From assembly GCF_943908415.1 (NCBI RefSeq), contig NZ_CALTSY010000039.1, forward strand, positions 1 to 12,402: a DNA stretch of 12,402 nt, given 5' to 3'. Under the pieces are notes generated by a model. That model had not been told where the DNA came from and did no database searches. It worked only from the letters and a program-made list of their open reading frames with translations. A program made the translations under genes and the position numbers. Shown here in pieces: positions 6,675-12,402 of this stretch (its first letter is position 1; each line of letters begins with the position of its first letter). Source of the stretch: an uncultured Anaerococcus sp. (GTDB lineage: Bacteria > Bacillota > Clostridia > Tissierellales > Peptoniphilaceae).

Positions 6675-8867
6675 CTATTTTTTATTTATTGTGCCAACAC
6701 CTTCACGAGCCTTTACTTCTTTTTCTTCATTTAAAGCAATGCCTGTGATTTCTTCGCTGTTGGTTACTATTACCATTATATCTGTTTCCTTGCCTTCTTT
6801 TTTGATTAGGTCAAGGTCCATGCTGGCAATCTTAGTATCTTTGTTGATGGTATCGCCTTCTTTTACAAATATTTCAAAGCCTGCTCCATTTAGGGCTACT
6901 GTGTCTATACCCATGTGGACTAGGATTTCTAGACCTTCTTTTGTCTTTATACCAACAGCATGCTTGGTATCTGCAACCATGACTACCTCTCCGTCTACTG
7001 GTGAGTAGATTTCTTGACCATTTGGTCTTAGGGCATATCCATCTCCCATTAGCTTTCCACTAAATACTGGATCGTTTACTTCTTCTAGCTCTAGGACATG
7101 GCCATCAGCTGGAGCAAAGATAGATACTTTCTCTACTAATCCATCTTCATCTGTTGTTACCTCACCATCTTCTTGTTGTGGATTTTCTGTAGTATCTTCT
7201 TTAATAGTAGTCTCTGGGTCAATTTCTCCTACTGATTTTGGTGCAAGGCCTCTATCAACTAGGTCTTCTACAGAGGCTTTTACATTTGGTACTGTTGTTC
7301 CGTATACTACCTGAACACTATTTCCTTGTACTACCGTTCCTGATGATCCTGTACTTTGTAGTAGGTCTTTATCTACTAGGCTACCATCTTTTACCTTTAC
7401 CCTTAGTCTTGTTGCGCAGTTAGTTACATCATCTAGGTTGTCTGATCCTCCAAGTCCTTGTACTATCTTGTAGGCTCTTTTTTCCTTATCTGTAAGTGCA
7501 TTGTAGTCTTGATTATCTGTAAATTTGTCATCTTCTACTGCTAGTGGTTCACGACCTGGCACATTCCAGTCAAATTTCTTTATGCCGAATTTAAAGATTA
7601 CATAATATAAGACTGCAAATACTAATCCTACTATAAGTAGTGGCACCCAGTTAGTAATTTGGTTACCTGGTAGGATACCATAAAGTATAAAGTCTATAAC
7701 CCCACCTGAAAATGTTAGGGCAACTCCTGCATGAAGTAGGTAGGCTATAACTCCGGATATACCATATAATACACAGTGTACACCATAGTATAGGGCAGGA
7801 GATGCAAATAGCATTGGGAACTCAATAGGTTCTGTTATTCCTGTTACAAATGATGTAAGGGCTGATGAGGTGTAGAAACCTTTCATGTCCTTTTTCCTTG
7901 ACTCATCACTTGCTTCATACATTGCCTTACATGCTGCTGGTATACCAAACAGCATTACTGGGAACATATATGAGAAGTGGGCTGCAGCGTGGGCATCTAT
8001 TGGCACTCCTGCTGCTAGTTGGGTAAAAACTATGTTTTGAGCACCAACTACAGTCTCACCGTTTACTACTGCTGTACCACCTATGGCTGTTTGCCAGAAA
8101 GGTAGGTAGAAAACGTGGTGTAGCCCAAAAGGAATGAGGGCACGATAGATATATACATATAGGAATATTCCAAATATTCCCATGCCAGCTATAACTTGGC
8201 CTATTGATGAAAATGCTGCTGAGATTAGTGGCCAAACAAAAGTCATTATAATACCTATAACAACACCTGCAAGGGATGAGATTATTGGTATAAAGTGAGT
8301 CCCTCCAAAGAATGATAGGGCTTCAGGTGCTTCGATTGTGTTGTACTTGTTATGAAGATTTGCAACAACAATACCTATAATAATCCCACCTAATACTCCA
8401 AGGTTCATTGTAGTATCAAAACCTAGGTAGGATGTAATAAGGCCTTGAGTCTGGCTTAGGGCTTCCACATCTCTAAATTGGTTAAGCCCTGCAGTCATAG
8501 CAGCATACATTACAAAATATCCAATAATTGCAGATAAGGCCGCTACTCCCTTCTCCCTTTTAGCAAGTCCACTTGCTACTGAAATACCAAATAGTAAACC
8601 TAAATGGGTAAATACTATATTTCCTGCAGCTGCAAGGACTGAAAGGATTCCAAATAAGGTTCCTCCTTCATATAGGACATTTCCTAAATTATACATCTCT
8701 ATTACACTTGGATTGGTAAAGGATGACCCAATTCCAAGCAAAAGTCCAGCTATAGGCAAGAGTGATATGGGCAACATAAATGTTTGTCCAAGCTTTTGCA
8801 AGGTCGCAAAGGCCTTGTTCTCGCCAGCTTTGTCACGAATTTCTTGTTTTGACTTCGCTTTTGACAT
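6675..8867 (-). CDS. PTS glucose/maltose-type permease, fused EIICBA
   Basis: 730-residue membrane permease that imports and phosphorylates a sugar, most likely glucose or an alpha-glucoside, using phosphate passed from HPr. Domain order is IIC (about 18-430, some ten hydrophobic segments), IIB (about 462-540) and IIA (about 580-725), as in PtsG of Bacillus. IIC carries the signature GITEPIEF (343-350) and a GLHHVFYLPFW stretch (248-258). In IIB, C484 in VTNCATRLRV is the phosphorylated cysteine. In IIA, H636 (KHAVGI) and H651 (LVHMGIDTV) are the conserved histidine pair, H651 being the phospho-acceptor. The acidic Gly/Thr/Glu-rich stretch at 545-578 is the IIB-IIA linker. The ATG at 8867 has AGGAGG (8872-8877) upstream. 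It is a single-gene unit with its own promoter and terminator. Exact sugar specificity cannot be decided from sequence, so no symbol is given. Confidence 0.93.
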   Translation of the reverse strand: MSKAKSKQEIRDKAGENKAFATLQKLGQTFMLPISLLPIAGLLLGIGSSFTNPSVIEMYNLGNVLYEGGTLFGILSVLAAAGNIVFTHLGLLFGISVASGLAKREKGVAALSAIIGYFVMYAAMTAGLNQFRDVEALSQTQGLITSYLGFDTTMNLGVLGGIIIGIVVANLHNKYNTIEAPEALSFFGGTHFIPIISSLAGVVIGIIMTFVWPLISAAFSSIGQVIAGMGIFGIFLYVYIYRALIPFGLHHVFYLPFWQTAIGGTAVVNGETVVGAQNIVFTQLAAGVPIDAHAAAHFSYMFPVMLFGIPAACKAMYEASDESRKKDMKGFYTSSALTSFVTGITEPIEFPMLFASPALYYGVHCVLYGISGVIAYLLHAGVALTFSGGVIDFILYGILPGNQITNWVPLLIVGLVFAVLYYVIFKFGIKKFDWNVPGREPLAVEDDKFTDNQDYNALTDKEKRAYKIVQGLGGSDNLDDVTNCATRLRVKVKDGSLVDKDLLQSTGSSGTVVQGNSVQVVYGTTVPNVKASVEDLVDRGLAPKSVGEIDPETTIKEDTTENPQQEDGEVTTDEDGLVEKVSIFAPADGHVLELEEVNDPVFSGKLMGDGYALRPNGQEIYSPVDGEVVMVADTKHAVGIKTKEGLEILVHMGIDTVALNGAGFEIFVKEGDTINKDTKIASMDLDLIKKEGKETDIMVIVTNSEEITGIALNEEKEVKAREGVGTINKK

Positions 8868-8896
8868 AATACCTCCTAAATTTAATCATAGTATCA

Positions 8897-8925
8897 ATTA
8901 TATGCTTTATGCCACATCTTATCAA
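8897..8925 (-). promoter_or_regulatory. Near-consensus sigma-A promoter of the PTS gene
   Basis: On the minus strand TTGATA (8920-8925) and TATAAT (8897-8902) are separated by exactly 17 bp. The predicted transcript starts near 8890, leaving a leader of about 22 nt that contains the AGGAGG site. A 5-bp dyad ATCTT/AAGAT (8916-8920 and 8929-8933) straddles the -35 and might be an operator. The short leader leaves no room for a GlcT-type RNA antiterminator hairpin. I see no clear cre box. Confidence 0.75.
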
Positions 8926-8938
8926 TGCAAGATATTTG

Positions 8939-9203
8939 TTAGATGCTTCTTCTAAATGAATCTTTGATAAAGCTTATATCAACTCCTAAGTTTTCTAGTT
9001 CCGATTTTTTGTACTTTATCTCATCTCCTACCATAAGATCAGTAAAGATATTATCAAAAAAAAATATCAGAAATTTCAACTGGTAGGTCTTTGCCTATAT
9101 CATTTAGTTCTTTTTCTAAGTGTTTAATGCTTTCTTTTATTGATGTTATTTTGTTATTAGCACTTCTTAGCTTTGATCTTTTTACAATACTTACTTTACT
9201 ATT
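8939..9203 (-). pseudogene. Frameshifted 3' remnant of an unidentified gene
   Basis: The minus-strand frame from 9203 reads NSKVSIVKRSKLRSANNKI and on through IKHLEKELNDIGKDLPVEISDIFF, then hits TGA because of a nine-base T run (plus-strand A run 9056-9064). Removing one T restores DNIFTDLMVGDEIKYKKSE and a further 24 residues ending at FRRSI and TAA (8939-8941). No start codon exists; in-frame stops lie immediately upstream, and other frames there are also closed. The first part is charged and probably coiled-coil. The family is not recognised with confidence. It lies between the PTS promoter and the MITE-like element, so truncation may have accompanied an insertion or rearrangement. Confidence 0.55.
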
Positions 9204-9249
9204 TTATATTTCCCTAGATAGATAAGAAACTAATAAAGTTTATAAGCAA

Positions 9250-9428
9250 AAGGGGCTGTTGCAAAATAGATAAATCGTTCCAAAATCATTCGGGCACCCT
9301 CTAAGAAAGTGTCTCAGTGTGCCGACGGGCTAGATGCCTCCATGAGCCGGCGGGCTAAATCTCAAACTTTCTCAGAGTGCATCCCAATGATGGAACGATA
9401 AATATCTATTAATTTGCAACAGTCCCTT
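9250..9428. mobile_element. MITE-like element with long imperfect terminal inverted repeats
   Basis: The left end AAGGGGCTGTTGCAAAAT (9250-9267) matches the reverse complement of the right end (AAGGGACTGTTGCAAATT), with one mismatch in the first 16 bases. The similarity continues inward through ATCGTTCCA, CATT.GGG and CTC..AGAAAG, giving arms of about 65 bp around a loop of about 50 bp. The outer CTGTTGCAAA recalls ends of IS6- and IS1182-type insertion sequences, but no transposase is encoded, so it would depend on an element elsewhere. The centre is clearly more GC-rich than its surroundings and holds a direct repeat GCCGRCGGGCTARAT, near 9319 and 9348. No convincing target-site duplication was seen. 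It begins 4 bp after the arsR-family stop codon. Confidence 0.75.
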
Positions 9429-9432
9429 AAGA

Positions 9433-9789
9433 TTAGTTATTGGTATTTATTTTGTTAAAGCTTACTATATGATCTATCAAGTCCTGTAGTTCTAGGAGGG
9501 ACTTGTTATCTGGGTCTAGCTTATAGTAATTTTTTGTGCCTACCCTATTCATGGTTATAATGCCTGCATCTTTTAATATTTTGATATGGTGACTTACTGC
9601 TGGTCTTGACAGATGAGCTTTTTGAGTTATATCTCCTACCCTAATCCCACCTTCTGCTTCACATGGTAATTCTAGCATCGAAAATATTATATTTAGCCTA
9701 GTTTCATTACCAATGGCCTCTAAAATTGGAGTGGATTTTTTTAATTTTTGGGAAATGCTAGCAATGAGTTGGCCCATACTCTCATCCAT
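9433..9789 (-). CDS. ArsR/SmtB-family winged-helix transcriptional regulator
   Basis: 118-residue dimeric DNA-binding repressor type. A helical N-terminus leads to EAIGNETRLNIIFSMLE (24-40, the family's opening helix), then the helix-turn-helix IRVGDITQKAHLSRPAVSHHIKILKDAG (49-76; SRPAVSHHIKILK is the recognition helix), then the wing IITMNRVGTKNYYKL (77-91). The metal-site CxC of ArsR/CadC-type sensors is absent; C43 is the only cysteine. It is therefore unlikely to be a classical metal sensor; redox or electrophile sensing is a guess from its partner gene. The ATG at 9789 lies 5 nt after the stop of the upstream flavin reductase gene. Its GGAGG (9801-9805) lies inside that gene, 11 nt from the ATG, so the two are co-transcribed and probably translationally coupled. 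It likely controls its own operon. Confidence 0.9.
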   Translation of the reverse strand: MDESMGQLIASISQKLKKSTPILEAIGNETRLNIIFSMLELPCEAEGGIRVGDITQKAHLSRPAVSHHIKILKDAGIITMNRVGTKNYYKLDPDNKSLLELQDLIDHIVSFNKINTNN

Positions 9790-9794
9790 AGCTT

Positions 9795-11015
9795 CTAAAC
9801 CCTCCTTGGTAAGATACTAGATATACCATGGACCCTAACTGCATGAAGGAGTGCTGGCCAAGCATTGTTGGTTTGTTTAACCTCTTTACCTTTTGCTATA
9901 TTATCCATCATTTGTTCATAGTAGATGATGCCTAGAATTTTTGATGCTTTTTTATCTAAATCTTTAATACCTGTTGAAATATGATTTGAGTTAACTGTGG
10001 TATAGGAACCATTGGCAATTTTATTTGGAATATCTGTTTCTATAGCAAGAGGTCGCCCTAAACCTATAAAATCTGCTATATTATCATCTAAGATCTTTTT
10101 CATACTCTCGTAGCTTCTAATGCCACCTGTTACTATAACTGGGACTTCTATTTCTTTTTTAACCTTTTTGCTAAATTCTCCAAAGAATACATTCTCATTA
10201 TCCTTATCAGTTTCTTCACTCATTTTTGGATTTTCGTATGACCCACCAGATATCTCTATAAAGTCTATACCAAGCTCTGCCATTTTCTTTATAACCTTGG
10301 CTGATTCTTCTTGGTTAAATCCTCCTTCTACATAGTCATCTGAGTTTATCTTAACACCTATGATAAAATCCTCTCCACATGCTTTTCTAATACCAAGGTA
10401 TACTTCCTTTAGAAATCTCATACGATTTTCTAGATTTCCACCGTATTCATCAGTTCTAATATTATCCCTTGCTGATAGGAATTGGTTGATAAGGTATCCA
10501 TGGGCTGCGTGGATTTCTACTCCATCAAAGCCTGCTTCTTTTGCTACTAGAGCTGTTGTAATGAATTTAATAGCGAGATTTTCTACTTGCTCATGTGTTA
10601 AAGCACGGGGAGGATTAAAGGCGATCCCTATATCTCCTCTAATTGGAATAGCGCTTGGCGCTACTGGCTTTTTATTCATAGTTTTTGGAGATTGCTTACC
10701 TGGGTGGTTTATCTGCATTACTACCCTTGCTCCGTTAGTCTTAGCAGCCTCGGCCCAATCTCTTAGCTTGGACATATTTGATCTCTCATCCACTACTATA
10801 TTACCTGGCTCAGCAAGGTTGTTTCTATCTACCATAACATTTCCTGTAATAATAAGACCAGTGCCTCCTATTGCCCATTGTCTGTATAGGTTTATAATCT
10901 TTCTTTTAGGTTGGAGATTAAAGTTGCCTAAGGCCTCATTCATTGCTACTTTTACAAATCTATTTTTTACTTCTATATTATTTTTAAATTTATATGCGTC
11001 AAATAATTGTGTCAT
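9795..11015 (-). CDS. Old Yellow Enzyme family NADH:flavin oxidoreductase (operon with ArsR regulator)
   Basis: 406-residue FMN-dependent TIM-barrel enzyme of the cytoplasm. Relatives reduce alpha,beta-unsaturated carbonyls, nitro compounds or quinones with NAD(P)H. Visible signatures are NRFVKVAMNEAL (18-29), QINHPGKQ (101-108), the substrate-binding and proton-donor motif EIHAAHGYL (H169, H172, Y174), RTDEYGGNLENRMRF (187-201), VTGGIR (295-300) and GLGRP (318-322) for the FMN phosphate. The redox-modulating cysteine of YqjM-type enzymes is replaced by N26. There is no 4Fe-4S cysteine cluster or second flavin domain, so it is not a 2,4-dienoyl-CoA reductase. The C-terminal extension IIYYEQMM...NAWPALLHAVRVHG is longer than in the neighbouring paralogue. 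GGAAG sits about 5 nt before the ATG. It is the first gene of an operon with the ArsR-family gene, which probably regulates it. Confidence 0.92.
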   Translation of the reverse strand: MTQLFDAYKFKNNIEVKNRFVKVAMNEALGNFNLQPKRKIINLYRQWAIGGTGLIITGNVMVDRNNLAEPGNIVVDERSNMSKLRDWAEAAKTNGARVVMQINHPGKQSPKTMNKKPVAPSAIPIRGDIGIAFNPPRALTHEQVENLAIKFITTALVAKEAGFDGVEIHAAHGYLINQFLSARDNIRTDEYGGNLENRMRFLKEVYLGIRKACGEDFIIGVKINSDDYVEGGFNQEESAKVIKKMAELGIDFIEISGGSYENPKMSEETDKDNENVFFGEFSKKVKKEIEVPVIVTGGIRSYESMKKILDDNIADFIGLGRPLAIETDIPNKIANGSYTTVNSNHISTGIKDLDKKASKILGIIYYEQMMDNIAKGKEVKQTNNAWPALLHAVRVHGISSILPRRV

Positions 11016-11036
11016 AATACTTCCTTTCGTTTATAT

Positions 11037-11078
11037 TATTAAACCATAATAATATTATCGTTCAATCTTTTAAACCAT
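11037..11078 (-). promoter_or_regulatory. Promoter/operator region of the reductase-arsR operon
   Basis: A weak promoter is possible on the minus strand: TTGAAC (11060-11065), 17 bp, TTAATA (11037-11042). The direct repeat TTAAACCAT (11039-11047 and 11070-11078, 31 bp apart, three helical turns) and the palindrome ATAATATTAT (11049-11058) overlap it. Any of these could be the binding site of the ArsR-family regulator encoded in the operon. The assignment is inference from position. Confidence 0.35.
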
Positions 11079-11115
11079 TGAGAAAGAAAATCGAGACCAA
11101 TAAATCAATACCTTA

Positions 11116-11145
11116 TAATAAAAATCTCAGATTGACTCTGAGATT
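11116..11145 (-). terminator. Terminator of the second flavin reductase gene
   Basis: AATCTCAG (11123-11130) and CTGAGATT (11138-11145) form an 8-bp stem with a 7-nt loop. Read on the minus strand it is followed by TTTTTATTAT. It lies about 55 bp after the stop of the gene at 11199, separating it from the reductase-arsR operon as an independent unit. Confidence 0.8.
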
Positions 11146-11198
11146 CTTGTTATCATTATATTTTAATGAATCTATTTTTATCCATTTATAATTTTAAT

Positions 11199-12191
11199 TT
11201 ATATAAGTGATTTTACTTCTCTTTCCATCCAATTTGAATCTTTAAAAACAGATCTGCCTACTCCAACTAAGTCGCATACATTACGATTTAAGATGTCTTC
11301 TACTTCATTGCCAGTCTTAACTCCGCCTGTTAATATAACTGGTATATCTACTTGTTCATAGATAGGTTTAGATAGGAAGTCAAAGTATCCAGCTGACTTA
11401 TCTTCAAAGAAGTACAAGCACATGCCACCAGAAATATCCAAAACATCTACACCAGCTTTTTCAAATGCCTTTGCTGCATAGACTGAGTCTTCTTTTGATA
11501 ATCCACCATCTATATTATCACCTGCACCTAGTCTTAAAAATATAGGATAATTCACTCCAACTTTTTCCCTAACTTTCTTGATGATTTCTAAATGAATTTT
11601 AATTCTTCCCCTTATATCTCCACCATATTCGTCAGTTCTTTTATTAGTAAGTGGTGATAAAAATTGATTTAGTAGATAGCCATGGGCAGAGTGAATCTCA
11701 ACTCCATCAAAGCCTGCTTCTTTTACTCTAAAAGCTGCATCTGCAAATTTATCTTCTATATCTTTTATTTCTTCAATTGTAAGTTCTCTAGGTACTTCTG
11801 TATTTTTTTGTGAAGGATTTTTAATAGTAGATGGCCCAAGAGGTATTTGTCCTATAACATCTTTTTTAGCAGAGCTACCTGCATGAGAAATTTGTACTAT
11901 CGCATGTGAACCATTGTCTTTAATGACTTTTGCAAGTTTTTTTAGACCCTCAATACAAGAATCATCTGCTATTGATACTTGATTATGACTTGCTTTTCCA
12001 ATAGGATCAACAAAGTTATGTTCTATGATAACTGCTGAAAAAAGTCCATTACTAGTTTTTTCTTGATAATAATTGAGGATATCATTAGAAATATGTCCAC
12101 TATCATCAGCCTTTGCTGTAGCCATAGGCGGCATAACAATTCTATTTTTAAAACTTATATTCTTAGCTTTTAACTCTTCAGATAATTTCAT
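11199..12191 (-). CDS. Old Yellow Enzyme family NADH:flavin oxidoreductase, short YqjM-like form
   Basis: 330-residue FMN TIM-barrel reductase, close to the length of single-domain YqjM-type enzymes. Motifs are NRIVMPPMATA (16-26), QISHAG (100-105), EIHSAHGYLLNQFLSP with H167, H170 and Y172 as substrate-binding and proton-donor residues, RTDEYGGDIRGR (185-196), FLRLGAGD (218-225; R220 faces FMN), LTGGVKTG (287-294) and VGVGRS (309-314) for the FMN phosphate. The YqjM regulatory cysteine position is A24. It shares motif order with the neighbouring reductase but is clearly diverged and lacks its C-terminal extension, so the pair are old paralogues rather than a recent duplication. The ATG at 12191 has GAGG (12197-12200) 5 nt upstream. 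Single-gene unit with its own terminator. The substrate is unknown. Confidence 0.92.
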   Translation of the reverse strand: MKLSEELKAKNISFKNRIVMPPMATAKADDSGHISNDILNYYQEKTSNGLFSAVIIEHNFVDPIGKASHNQVSIADDSCIEGLKKLAKVIKDNGSHAIVQISHAGSSAKKDVIGQIPLGPSTIKNPSQKNTEVPRELTIEEIKDIEDKFADAAFRVKEAGFDGVEIHSAHGYLLNQFLSPLTNKRTDEYGGDIRGRIKIHLEIIKKVREKVGVNYPIFLRLGAGDNIDGGLSKEDSVYAAKAFEKAGVDVLDISGGMCLYFFEDKSAGYFDFLSKPIYEQVDIPVILTGGVKTGNEVEDILNRNVCDLVGVGRSVFKDSNWMEREVKSLI

Positions 12192-12261
12192 TTATACCTC
12201 TACTTTCATTGTTATATTAATAATTGACTTAATAAATTTCTTTTAAAAATTTTATAACATT

Positions 12262-12296
12262 TATACTATAAGTATACCCAAGTAATATTATCTGGG
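12262..12296. promoter_or_regulatory. Two adjacent dyads upstream of the second flavin reductase
   Basis: TATACT-ATA-AGTATA (12262-12276) is a perfect 6-bp dyad. It is directly followed by CCCAAGTAATATTATCTGGG (12277-12296), in which 8 of 10 positions are symmetric. A weak minus-strand promoter (TTGGGT, 19 bp, TATAAA) would run through them. They sit 71-105 bp upstream of the start codon, a plausible place for operators. The remaining 106 bp to the window end show no gene. Confidence 0.4.
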
Positions 12297-12402
12297 ATTC
12301 TTCGATTATAAGCTATAAAGCTAATTTGTAGACTATGTTTTTATTAAATGATAGGTTGTAAAATTAAATGCGACACTATATGTAATAAAAAACTCATACT
12401 AA

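Noticed and set aside
9250..9428. Complete IS6- or IS1182-family insertion sequence
   Set aside because: Ends are IS-like, but the 179 bp interior cannot encode a transposase; at most it is a non-autonomous derivative.
10360..11049. A 229-codon plus-strand reading frame
   Set aside because: It lies antisense to the Old Yellow Enzyme gene, whose motifs are unambiguous; the frame is a by-product of that gene's codon use.

Overview
The window is AT-rich, uses strong AGGAGG-type ribosome binding sites and has compact, mostly single-gene transcription units. With a fused EIICBA glucose-type PTS permease and several small FMN reductases, it looks like a chromosome of a low-GC anaerobic Firmicute. 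An Anaerococcus/Peptoniphilus-like Tissierellia member is my best guess, but this is an impression from protein style and not a measured placement.

Layout, left to right. Positions 1-510 hold about 3.5 imperfect tandem copies of a 143-146 bp unit with nested inverted repeats and no credible gene. Positions 534-4535 (minus) encode one very large protein of 1333 residues. It has an N-terminal Ser/Thr-kinase-like domain, a Rossmann-like domain, a helical middle, a CARF-like domain and a C-terminal domain resembling the Card1/DUF1887 PD-(D/E)XK nuclease whose catalytic ExK motif is replaced. This is the most unusual object in the window. A 280 bp intergenic region with two dyad symmetries separates it from a divergent luciferase-like flavin oxidoreductase (4816-5817, plus), which ends at a 12-bp-stem hairpin.

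Positions 5943-6353 (minus) hold a decayed gene fragment without a normal start codon. A gene-poor stretch follows, then a terminator and the EIICBA PTS permease (6675-8867, minus), which has a near-consensus promoter. Upstream of the permease are a frameshifted 3' remnant of another gene (8939-9203) and a MITE-like element of about 179 bp with long imperfect terminal inverted repeats (9250-9428).

The right part holds an operon of an Old Yellow Enzyme family reductase followed by an ArsR-family regulator (11015 to 9433, minus). Upstream is a second, separately transcribed Old Yellow Enzyme paralogue (11199-12191, minus), with a terminator between the two units. Three flavin-dependent oxidoreductases and a possible redox or electrophile regulator in one window suggest a detoxification or redox-balance neighbourhood. 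The giant kinase/CARF-like protein stands alone beside it and may be a stress- or phage-defence signalling protein; that role is inference. No CRISPR array, cas gene, tRNA or rRNA was seen.
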